Shown: positions 1-5,757 of the stretch, piece by piece
Layout: the number at the start of each line of letters is the position of its first letter
Position numbering within the stretch: position 1 is the stretch's first letter
Source: a virus
DNA length: 44,908 nucleotides
Virus record (IMG/VR): IMGVR_UViG_3300027972_000002
Location: 1-44,908 of that record
Reading direction: 5' to 3' (one strand)
Program-made: the position numbers and the translations under genes
Notes under the pieces: generated by a model
What the model was told of the DNA's origin: nothing
The model's input: only the letters and a program-made list of their open reading frames with translations
The model's database searches: none

Positions 1-127
1 CAGTAGCTAAAATACAAGTAGCTATAGAGGATAAGCGCAAGCAGATTAAGATATTAGAAAATCGAGCCAAAACTCACTTGCCTACATATCCATATAGTGA
101 TGCCCGCTACGATAAGTCAACAGACTA
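1..127. repeat. 127-bp terminal direct repeat (copy 1)
   Basis: Bases 1-127 are identical to 44782-44908. The repeat lies inside a coding frame that is continuous when the ends are joined. A length of exactly 127 is the size of a common large assembly k-mer, so this is most simply an assembly overlap of a circular or circularly permuted genome and not a biological terminal repeat. Confidence 0.9.
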
Positions 128-248
128 CTGGGTATCATTATCACTAGCTGTAGAGCATTTAAAAGATGCAGAAACTAGAGCTAATGTGTATCGCATACAA
201 CTACTGGAGAAACTCGCAAGACTTAAGGTAGAAAAAAGAGGGGCTTGA
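1..248 (+). CDS. Small basic coiled-coil protein, 3' part (gene wraps from 44739)
   Basis: This is the downstream part of a gene whose start lies at 44739 on the other end of the circular map; the reading frame runs from base 3 to the TGA at 246-248. Joined, the product is about 96 residues, rich in Lys, Arg, Glu and Leu, with two helical stretches separated by a Tyr/Pro-rich segment (THLPTYPYSDARYDK). I do not recognise a family. It is the last gene of the right-hand plus-strand operon, and the -35 box of the next promoter overlaps its stop codon. Confidence 0.75.
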   Translation, partial: VAKIQVAIEDKRKQIKILENRAKTHLPTYPYSDARYDKSTDYWVSLSLAVEHLKDAETRANVYRIQLLEKLARLKVEKRGA

Positions 249-273
249 CGAGGCATCTGCCTTATGGCATAAT
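245..273 (+). promoter_or_regulatory. Sigma70-type promoter of the replication operon
   Basis: TTGACG (245-250), a 17-bp spacer, then CATAAT (268-273). Transcription would start near 280, giving a leader of about 105 nt before the gene at 385. The -35 box overlaps the stop codon (246-248) of the preceding gene. The 3' part of the spacer (CCTTATGG) resembles the second strong promoter at 40176-40204 (CCTATGG before GATAAT), suggesting a shared early-promoter design. Confidence 0.75.
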
Positions 274-384
274 GTACACACTCTGAAAGCAAGCAATTGA
301 AACAGGAGTGTAACTAATTAGTTGCAACACAACAGTATCAAAACAGTATCATAATATAACATCATAACCAAAGGAGCATTAACC

Positions 385-1020
385 ATGAGTCAAGAATCAC
401 AACAATCAATCGCAGTTCCTGCACAAGCTGGCAAATACGGTATCAAAGAAGTAAAGTTCAACTTCCGTAAAAATGCAGAACTCGGTACTAAGCGCCCAAG
501 TATCACATTACCAGTTAAAGTGCTGACGCTGCAAGGTCTGGTATCTATCCTTGAGTCCGGCGACGAGAAGCAAGTAAACCTGATCTTGGAAACTCTCCAG
601 AATCCTATCATCGAACAAGCTCGCGCCCAAGTAGATGAAAACGAATCTATCACTGCTGAAACTATTGACAGTGACAAGTTGTCTTGGGAATTCATTGCCA
701 ATCTGGAGCCAGCTACTCGCCGTGGCGGTGGTATTCCTAAAGAAGTATGGGAAGCCTTTGTACTGGATTACACAGAAGTTATGCCAGGAGCTACTGGTAA
801 GAACGCTGAACAAGTTGGCCGCGCAGCTGGCTTGCTGGGTAACAAGTTCGCAGCTGTTAAAACTAACAAGAAGGTTCTTAACTTCTTGGATAGCCAGCTG
901 GACTTGTACTTTAGCACAACTGCTAAGGCTGATGAATTCATTGACTGCTATGAGTTCCTGAAGTCTAAGGCTGCAACATTGTTGGCTGCTTCTGATGAAG
1001 CATTGCTGGCAAATCTGTAA
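385..1020 (+). CDS. Conserved-type phage protein of unknown function, first gene of the early operon (211 aa)
   Basis: Start ATG follows AAAGGAG with good spacing. The product is soluble: a basic, beta-rich N-terminus (about residues 15-50), then a mostly helical acidic C-terminal half ending in DEALLANL. I do not recognise the family. It is the first gene behind the promoter at 245 and stands alone before a 457-bp structured non-coding stretch, which suggests separate and probably high expression. The 241-aa protein at 37693-38418 has a similar C-terminal organisation (an aromatic VW/LW near the helical start, ending DDDMLASLGM) and could be a distant paralogue; that is inference from reading the two sequences. 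Confidence 0.85.
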   Translation: MSQESQQSIAVPAQAGKYGIKEVKFNFRKNAELGTKRPSITLPVKVLTLQGLVSILESGDEKQVNLILETLQNPIIEQARAQVDENESITAETIDSDKLSWEFIANLEPATRRGGGIPKEVWEAFVLDYTEVMPGATGKNAEQVGRAAGLLGNKFAAVKTNKKVLNFLDSQLDLYFSTTAKADEFIDCYEFLKSKAATLLAASDEALLANL

Positions 1021-1049
1021 TCTGGACATAGCCTTGTAGTTAGCTGCAC

Positions 1050-1083
1050 ACAGTAGCTATATAGATGTTTATGTGGCTACTGT
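1050..1083 (+). other. Hairpin
   Basis: ACAGTAGC (1050-1057) pairs with GCTACTGT (1076-1083): 8 bp around an 18-nt loop. It lies 30 bases after the stop of the 211-aa gene and has no T-tract after it, so it is not a standard intrinsic terminator. It could be an RNA-processing or stability element. Confidence 0.5.
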
Positions 1084-1171
1084 ATGAAACTCACTACTTG
1101 AGATTATGATCGTCGCGATGAGCACACTTCATTATCAATACCAGCACAGTCTCCGGTTCTCTAATATCCGA

Positions 1172-1186
1172 TGTGACGGTGTCACA
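1172..1186. other. Perfect palindrome TGTGAC-GGT-GTCACA
   Basis: A 6-bp perfect inverted repeat with a 3-nt loop. Its half-sites (GTGAC/GTCAC) match those of the three tandem palindromes at 37451-37508, although the spacing between half-sites is 3 instead of 7. It may be a protein-binding site or a tight RNA hairpin. Confidence 0.45.
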
Positions 1187-1255
1187 GAAATAGTTCAGTT
1201 TATGGCTGTAGTTTGGTCAGTATCAGTTTCACTGTAGCTTTATGCTCACGTTGCC

Positions 1256-1329
1256 TGAATAGGTGCGAAGTCGGTAGAGTGTGGCCGGATACAGATAAGA
1301 TACTAGTGGTTCGAATCCACTTACAGCCT
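1256..1329 (+). pseudogene. tRNA-like relic (canonical D-loop and T-arm, broken anticodon arm)
   Basis: AGTCGGTAGAG (1269-1279) matches a bacterial tRNA D-loop/D-stem. A perfect T-arm follows at the correct distance: AGTGG (1305-1309), loop TTCGAAT, CCACT (1317-1321). The 3' D-stem has lost its 5' partner (GCGA where GCTC is expected), the predicted anticodon stem does not pair, and no 5' acceptor strand sits at the normal place. A perfect 7-nt partner of the 3' acceptor strand (TACAGCC, 1322-1328) does exist far upstream at 1204-1210 (GGCTGTA). No CCA is encoded. I read it as a decayed tRNA or a tRNA-mimicking RNA, not a working tRNA. Confidence 0.5.
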
Positions 1330-1338
1330 CCCGTGTAC

Positions 1339-1399
1339 TCTAGGCTTGGCCTTTACAGGTATAAGTACCGCTCTCAGTAAGGCCTAGATAGTGAGAGCG
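1339..1399 (+). ncRNA. Competing-stem RNA element (switch or pseudoknot)
   Basis: Stem 1: 1339-1347 (TCTAGGCTT) with 1380-1388 (AGGCCTAGA), 9 bp including one G-U. Stem 2: 1369-1376 (CGCTCTCA) with 1392-1399 (TGAGAGCG), 8 bp. The 5' strand of stem 2 lies inside stem 1's loop and the 3' strand lies outside, giving an a-b-a'-b' order. Only 3 nt would cross stem 1 in a full pseudoknot, so mutually exclusive hairpins seem more likely than both full stems at once. The element ends about 80 nt before the gene at 1478. Confidence 0.5.
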
Positions 1400-1477
1400 T
1401 CTCCGCACTGGACTATGGTGCTGACAGCTGGCAAAGACCGCACGATATTATATTATAACTAAAAAAGAGAGACTAAC

Positions 1478-1750
1478 ATGCAACTAGACCTTATTCCTAC
1501 AGAGCCAGAAGCTGCACCACTTACTCTCAGAGATATATCACACGGAATTCCCGTGAAGCTGGTAAGCTCAAGCAAGATAGTCATGAAAGTTAAGCCTACT
1601 GGCTTCCTGCTAAATAGCTCTATTGTGAGTGATGTATTAAACCGTGGCGATTGCTTCATAGTTGACTTAGCCAAAGGCACACTGTATGCCGTGCAATCTG
1701 ATCGCCCTGTAACTAAGCTCAATAAAGCTAAGCTGCATTACACAATATAA
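1478..1750 (+). CDS. Small protein of unknown function (90 aa)
   Basis: ATG preceded by a GAGAG Shine-Dalgarno-like sequence. The product looks like a small beta-rich domain: an amphipathic N-terminus, then alternating hydrophobic strands around residues 20-85 (IVMKVKP, IVSDVLN, FIVDLAKGTLYAV) with a basic C-terminus. No family recognised. It is the first gene after the structured non-coding region, so that RNA is its 5' leader. Confidence 0.75.
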   Translation: MQLDLIPTEPEAAPLTLRDISHGIPVKLVSSSKIVMKVKPTGFLLNSSIVSDVLNRGDCFIVDLAKGTLYAVQSDRPVTKLNKAKLHYTI

Positions 1751-1769
1751 CTAACAGGGGCTATGCCCA

Positions 1770-2081
1770 ATGAGTACATTAACCTTGCCAGAATTATACG
1801 AGACACTGACAGCAGGCAATAAATTTCATATGAGATTCTCCTGCAAAGATGAAGCTGTAGCATTTAGGAATCGCCTAGCTACACACAAATTTAGAGCTGA
1901 GAAGCAACTTAAACTTCTTGGTATCATAGAGCCACAAGTACTTAGCATGACTTATGATGGCGATGCAAACATTGCCGCATTTTTCCTGCAAGAGCGTAAG
2001 CAACAACAAGATTTAATCTCTTATGAGATACTGGAAATAACACCAGTAACACCGCCAATTTCTGACACAACATCACAATAG
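1770..2081 (+). CDS. Small protein of unknown function (103 aa)
   Basis: ATG follows a GGGG-containing ribosome site. The protein has a basic helical middle (residues about 30-50, many Arg/Lys) and a beta-type segment ending AAFFLQERKQ. No family recognised. The order of elements (strand, basic helix, EPQVL, then NIAAFFL) parallels the next gene's product (basic helix, EQPVL, then NIMIFKL), so the two may be tandem paralogues; this is a by-eye comparison only. Confidence 0.75.
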   Translation: MSTLTLPELYETLTAGNKFHMRFSCKDEAVAFRNRLATHKFRAEKQLKLLGIIEPQVLSMTYDGDANIAAFFLQERKQQQDLISYEILEITPVTPPISDTTSQ

Positions 2082-2086
2082 CCTCT

Positions 2087-2335
2087 ATGAGAAAGTATCA
2101 AAGTATTTGGATTCGCATAAAACGTGATGGCATTTGCACACTAGCTGCTCCACCTAGTTTACATAGGCGGATAAGGAAAGCTGTTTGCAAAGAAAAATAC
2201 AAAGATACAGGCTTTAAGATTGAGTGGGACATAGAAGGCTATGAGCAGCCAGTGCTTGAGAGTTGTACAGATGCAGAGAATCCAAACATTATGATATTTA
2301 AATTACTTAAACCAATTACAGTAGGAGAGTTATAA
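2087..2335 (+). CDS. Small basic protein of unknown function (82 aa)
   Basis: Starts 5 bases after the previous stop, without a clear Shine-Dalgarno sequence, so translational coupling is likely. The N-terminal half is strongly basic (IWIRIKRDG, HRRIRKAVCKEKYK) and the C-terminal half is acidic and strand-like. Possible tandem paralogue of the 103-aa neighbour. No known domain recognised. Confidence 0.75.
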   Translation: MRKYQSIWIRIKRDGICTLAAPPSLHRRIRKAVCKEKYKDTGFKIEWDIEGYEQPVLESCTDAENPNIMIFKLLKPITVGEL

Positions 2336-2336
2336 C

Positions 2337-2564
2337 ATGAGCACACCGGATAGCGACTATTTAGCTCATGTAGAGGGTAAGCCAGTATATAAAGGAGATA
2401 CTCTGTATACGCTGCGACCTAATATGAACAGCCCATTTCTAGTTAACGGTATTGAGCTATTTGCAGGTGAAGTATATTTTACAGCTTTTGGCTCTAATTG
2501 CCTGATAGCTAAGCCAGCTCTGTGTAGCTGGAATCCACAACCACACGATATAGAGGAATTATAA
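2337..2564 (+). CDS. Small protein of unknown function (75 aa)
   Basis: Start lies in the sequence TTATAACATGAGCACA (2330-2345) behind GTAGGAGAG. An identical 16-bp cassette starts the gene at 2566. The product is short and beta-rich, with repeated turn residues (GKPVYKGDTLYTL, NGIELFAGEVYFT), and may be a small SH3-like or beta-barrel fold. Function unknown. Confidence 0.8.
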   Translation: MSTPDSDYLAHVEGKPVYKGDTLYTLRPNMNSPFLVNGIELFAGEVYFTAFGSNCLIAKPALCSWNPQPHDIEEL

Positions 2565-2565
2565 C

Positions 2566-2808
2566 ATGAGCACAACAGTTACTACGCCAATTAAGAATCA
2601 CGCAAGTATTCACTGCCTGATTCTGAGAGAAACAGATAAGGCGATACTTGTGAAGTGTGAGGAGAGCGAGAAAGATGAATGGTTCCCACTCTCTCAGGTA
2701 AGCTATATTAATAATGTGCAGCATTCAACAGCTGTGGATTCTAACTATCCAGACACTATCCATGTAGCCACTTGGCTGCTGGATAAAAAAGGCTTACAGG
2801 AGTATTGA
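2566..2808 (+). CDS. Small protein of unknown function (80 aa)
   Basis: ATG at 2566 is preceded by GAGGA and lies within the TTATAACATGAGCACA cassette (2559-2574). The sequence has a strand pattern with charged residues (AILVKCEESEKDEWFPLSQV) typical of a small beta-barrel; the segment 'W.PLSQ' is seen in many small phage beta proteins. No function can be assigned. Confidence 0.8.
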   Translation: MSTTVTTPIKNHASIHCLILRETDKAILVKCEESEKDEWFPLSQVSYINNVQHSTAVDSNYPDTIHVATWLLDKKGLQEY

Positions 2809-2811
2809 GAT

Positions 2812-3072
2812 ATGAATCAAGCTGACCAATTACATGAGCAAATAGCTCAACTCCAGCAAGCCCTTGTCACTAGTAATCCTGGGATGCCTACAATGCTGCG
2901 TACTATCCATAAGGCATTACTGGCTGATAAGGATACTGTGACACTGCTGGCTCCAGAAGAAATTGGTATCCTTGTGGGTGGACTTCTCAAACATACTAAT
3001 ACTGTTATCAGTACAGCTGCTGCTAAAACCAGTACTAAGAAGATGAAAAATATCACACTGGATGATCTGTGA
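2812..3072 (+). CDS. Small helical protein of unknown function (86 aa)
   Basis: Begins 4 bases after the previous gene. The product is predicted helical: a Gln/Leu-rich N-terminal amphipathic helix (residues 2-20, coiled-coil character), a middle segment, then a Lys/Thr-rich tail. It has no Cys, no signal peptide and no clear membrane segment. Function unknown; part of the small-gene cluster 1478-3719. Confidence 0.75.
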   Translation: MNQADQLHEQIAQLQQALVTSNPGMPTMLRTIHKALLADKDTVTLLAPEEIGILVGGLLKHTNTVISTAAAKTSTKKMKNITLDDL

Positions 3073-3073
3073 T

Positions 3074-3409
3074 ATGGCAGAATCTCCTGAAATCACTGTG
3101 CTGTGGCAAGGACTTATATGTGACATCTGCAAACTCACAGTATATGCAGATTCTCGCTACCCAAATATGCTGCAATACACTATGGAAGATTCTATAGATG
3201 CTATTAAAGCTGCTACAGCTGGCAGGAATCCATACATTATATCACTGAAAATAGTGCGAGACACTGGTGATATAGTGCTAATGTCTGGAAAGCAGCCTAG
3301 CAAAAAGGCTATAGCAGGCATAGTTGCAACCATTGAATCCAGATACATAGCTATAAGCTGTGATCTATATAAGAGGGAAATACAAAATGCAAGAAGTCAC
3401 ATCAACTAG
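3074..3409 (+). CDS. Small protein of unknown function (111 aa)
   Basis: I place the start at ATG 3074, one base after the previous TGA; an alternative ATG at 3062 would add four residues by overlapping the previous gene. Neither has a strong ribosome site, which suggests translational coupling. It shows a helix rich in Ala (about 40-50), strands (YIISLKIV, DIVLMSG) and a helical C-terminus. No family recognised. Confidence 0.7.
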   Translation: MAESPEITVLWQGLICDICKLTVYADSRYPNMLQYTMEDSIDAIKAATAGRNPYIISLKIVRDTGDIVLMSGKQPSKKAIAGIVATIESRYIAISCDLYKREIQNARSHIN

Positions 3410-3719
3410 TGAGATTAAACTGTGTATTAATTGCAAACATATTGGCACTAATGCCTCCGGAAATGTAGACACTTATAAGTGTTTTGCACCTCAGAATCCA
3501 AGTGACATTGACTTAGTATCAGGTCAGAAGATATATAAGATGCAATATTGTAGAGATCATAGAAACTTATGCGCTGTGACACTTCCAGTTTGTAGTGTTA
3601 GCGCTAAATGGTTTGAGCAGCGGCCTGCAACACCAGCTATTCAGCCTATATCAAAACAAGCACTTAAGATTAAATTAAATTCATCATGCAGTAACTTGCT
3701 TGAAGACTTAGGGTTATAA
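3387..3719 (+). CDS. Cys-rich, probably zinc-binding protein (110 aa)
   Basis: Start ATG 3387 has GAGGG 8 bases upstream, which favours it over earlier in-frame codons that overlap the previous gene. Cysteines and histidines are ordered as in small phage zinc-ribbon-like proteins: C13-x2-C16-x-H18, C32, C55, H58, C62, C69, followed by an aromatic SAKWFEQR segment. Such C-x2-C proteins ending in a W-F motif are common in phage early regions, but their role is not known to me. It directly precedes the nuclease and Sak4 genes. Confidence 0.75.
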   Translation: MQEVTSTSEIKLCINCKHIGTNASGNVDTYKCFAPQNPSDIDLVSGQKIYKMQYCRDHRNLCAVTLPVCSVSAKWFEQRPATPAIQPISKQALKIKLNSSCSNLLEDLGL

Positions 3720-3723
3720 TATC

Positions 3724-4650
3724 ATGACTACAGAACTAGTAGAGCTAATTGATCCAAGACTACGCCGCCTAAGTTACAGTGGCCGTACTACACTGCATCG
3801 CTGCCCGCGTAAGTTCCAACTCCAAAAGATAGCTAAGACTCCTTACGAGCCAGAAGATAATGTGACTCTTGCATTCGGCACAGTAGTGGGTCTTGGCATA
3901 CAGTCTTCGCTAGAAGATAAGTCAATACAGCAGATAGTAATAGATATGTTACTGGCTTGGAATCTGGAAGATTTATTCGCAGAGGAAGAGAAAAGTAAGA
4001 AGAGTTTCTTCACAGCTATATTCGCAGTGCAGAGTTTCCAAGCTATAAGAGATAGCGCATTAGCAGAGTATGAACTGGCCTATTTCAATGGCAAGCCAGC
4101 AGTGGAACTTAGTTTCCGAATCTCACTGCCTGACGGTTTTACTTATCGTGGCTTCGTGGACGTAGTATTGAGACACCGCACTACTGGTAAGCTACTGGTG
4201 CTTGAGGTTAAAACTACTGGCATGAATTATGTCAGCGAAGCAACATATAAGAATAGCTCACAAGCTATAGGATATAGCATAGTACTGGATGCAATCGCAC
4301 CTCATGAATCAGAATATGAAGTGTGGTATCTAGTCTATATGACTAAGTCACAGGCTTATGAGATATTTCCATTTCGTAAACATTATAGTGATCGCGCGTT
4401 TTGGATTCAGGAACTCATGATGGATGTTACTAGAATCCAGAGTTATGAGACTGAGTCCCGCTATCCTAGTTACGGTGAAAGCTGCAACGATTATATGCGG
4501 CCTTGTGAATTCTTTAGTAACTGCCAGATGAGCACATCACTACTGGAGCTTCCTTATAATGAGGAAACTATGGCAGAGAAAACAGAGTACATGCTGGAAC
4601 TTTCACTGCTTGATATTATTCAGGCTCAATTAGATAGAAAAGAGATATGA
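3724..4650 (+). CDS. PD-(D/E)XK nuclease, RecB/Cas4-like with Fe-S cysteines
   Basis: 308 aa. The N-terminus has the RecB-family opening 'YSG.TTLHRCPRKF' with C27. The nuclease core is D146 in GFVDVVL and E161-x-K163 in LEVKTTG, followed by a Q-x3-Y-type helix (Q180, Y184). C254, C261 and C267 near the C-terminus together with C27 form the usual four-cysteine Fe-S set of AddB/Cas4-type nucleases. The early GxxxH motif is altered: FGTVVG has Gly where His is expected. The following gene encodes a Sak4-like ATPase, so the pair likely processes DNA ends and anneals or exchanges strands during recombination-dependent replication. A Cas4 role is unlikely, as there is no CRISPR locus. Confidence 0.88.
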   Translation: MTTELVELIDPRLRRLSYSGRTTLHRCPRKFQLQKIAKTPYEPEDNVTLAFGTVVGLGIQSSLEDKSIQQIVIDMLLAWNLEDLFAEEEKSKKSFFTAIFAVQSFQAIRDSALAEYELAYFNGKPAVELSFRISLPDGFTYRGFVDVVLRHRTTGKLLVLEVKTTGMNYVSEATYKNSSQAIGYSIVLDAIAPHESEYEVWYLVYMTKSQAYEIFPFRKHYSDRAFWIQELMMDVTRIQSYETESRYPSYGESCNDYMRPCEFFSNCQMSTSLLELPYNEETMAEKTEYMLELSLLDIIQAQLDRKEI

Positions 4651-4651
4651 C

Positions 4652-5500
4652 ATGAAACTAAGTAATATAGCCCAAGAGACAACACACCGAGTAATCATAT
4701 ATGGCGGCCCAAAAGTAGGTAAGACTGAGCTGGTAGGTAATCTATCTACTGACTTCAATCTGCTTTGGTTCGACGTAGAGCATGGCTATGCTACTCTCAC
4801 TAAGTTACCACTTGCCCAGCAAGAGAGAATAGAAATTATCTCACTGCCAGATACTCGTGATTACCCAATCGCTATTGAGACATTATTAAAAGTATTTAGT
4901 GGAAGTCGCGTGGAAATCTGCGAAGCTCATGGTAAGTGTGGCTGCATGCTCTGCAAGAAGGATGCAAAGCCCTTCACTACTGTATGTTTAAATGAGCTTG
5001 ACACCAGTACAATAGTGGTGGTAGACTCTCTAACTCAGGTAGCAGTCAGCGCCATTGCTAATATCACTAAGGGCAAGCCAGATGATTACCGCTATGACTG
5101 GGAAGATTACCGCAAGCAAGGCACACTGATGGATAAGTTGCTGAGTAATATGCAACAAGCGCGCTATAACCTCTGCGTAATCACTCATGAAGTAGAGGTA
5201 GAAATGGAAGATGGCAAGAAAAAGATTGTGCCAGCTGCCGGAACCACTAACTTCAGCCGTAATACTGCTAAATACTTTGACCATGTGATATATGCACAGG
5301 TTCAGAATAAGAAGCACGCATTTGGCAGTAGCACAGTGTTTGGTATGTCACTGGTAACTGGATCAAGAACTGATGTAACTATTGAGAAAGAAGCAGTGCC
5401 TACTTTGCTGGACATATTTAAGGCAAAGCAGGTTGCACCAACACAGGCTGCTGGAGCTACAGCGGCACTTAATAAACTTAAATCTAATTTGGAGAAATAA
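4652..5500 (+). CDS. Sak4-like RecA-fold ATPase (recombination, single-strand annealing)
   Basis: 282 aa, starting one base after the nuclease stop. Walker A is GGPKVGKT (residues 18-25), and Walker B is in the strand STIVVVDSLTQ (about 121-131). The size and N-terminal ATPase match the short RecA-like Sak4 recombinases of phages, which usually sit beside an exonuclease and an SSB. Between the two Walker motifs is a cysteine cluster (C90, H93, C96, C98, C101) that could bind zinc. The C-terminus is Ala/Lys-rich. The last codons and following start signal (5481-5507) are duplicated at the end of the next gene (5731-5757). Confidence 0.88.
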   Translation: MKLSNIAQETTHRVIIYGGPKVGKTELVGNLSTDFNLLWFDVEHGYATLTKLPLAQQERIEIISLPDTRDYPIAIETLLKVFSGSRVEICEAHGKCGCMLCKKDAKPFTTVCLNELDTSTIVVVDSLTQVAVSAIANITKGKPDDYRYDWEDYRKQGTLMDKLLSNMQQARYNLCVITHEVEVEMEDGKKKIVPAAGTTNFSRNTAKYFDHVIYAQVQNKKHAFGSSTVFGMSLVTGSRTDVTIEKEAVPTLLDIFKAKQVAPTQAAGATAALNKLKSNLEK

Positions 5501-5757
5501 CATGGCAATTACCAAAACACTACTGCCACAAACAGTTATTACGCGCGACTTGCCTAAAGGCTATATTCCTGTTGAGGATATGATAGCTTGTATGGAGAGA
5601 GTGCAGCGGTTGCAAGTGACAGCAAAACAAAACCAACTTGATATTTATGGCGGCGCAGATTACGCGAGTGCGCTCAAGGCCATGAATGAACAAATTACTC
5701 TGGATATAACAGAGATAACAACCTACATGAAATCTGAATTGGAGAAATAACATGGCA
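5481..5757 (+). repeat. Duplicated gene-junction sequence (5481-5507 and 5731-5757)
   Basis: Two 27-bp copies, 25 of 27 identical, exactly 250 bp apart. Each encodes the end of one gene (S-x-LEK stop), a GGAG ribosome site and the ATG-GCA start of the next; the core is TTGGAGAAATAACATGGCA. The gene 5502-5750 lies precisely between the copies, as if inserted or removable by recombination at the repeat. Confidence 0.85.
5502..5750 (+). CDS. Small helical protein of unknown function (82 aa)
   Basis: Start ATG 5502 has GGAG 8 bases upstream; an upstream in-frame extension would only overlap the Sak4 gene. Two helical segments (residues 24-45 and 55-80), ending KSELEK like the Sak4 protein's SNLEK. 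The gene is flanked by the 27-bp duplicated junction. No family recognised; its position between Sak4 and the nucleotide hydrolase hints at a DNA-metabolism accessory role. Confidence 0.8.
   Translation: MAITKTLLPQTVITRDLPKGYIPVEDMIACMERVQRLQVTAKQNQLDIYGGADYASALKAMNEQITLDITEITTYMKSELEK

Larger units (their letters stand above)
1021..1477 (+). other. 457-bp non-coding region with several RNA-like structures
   Basis: No open frame of useful length on either strand. The stretch holds an 8-bp hairpin (1050-1057 with 1076-1083), a perfect TGTGAC-GGT-GTCACA hairpin (1172-1186), a tRNA-like relic (1256-1329), and two long stems that overlap so that they compete or form a pseudoknot (1339-1399). No strong promoter is visible inside; TTGTAG-N18-TATATA (1034-1063) is a weak candidate. 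It is most likely transcribed as part of the operon from 245, as a leader or processed non-coding RNA. Confidence 0.6.

Noticed and set aside
1204-1329. Functional tRNA or tmRNA gene
   Set aside because: D-stem and anticodon stem do not pair, the acceptor match is too distant for a normal tRNA, no CCA, and no tmRNA tag frame. Kept only as a relic or mimic.
3724-4650. CRISPR-associated Cas4
   Set aside because: The nuclease has Cas4-like motifs, but there is no repeat-spacer array or other cas gene, and the neighbour is a Sak4-type recombinase.
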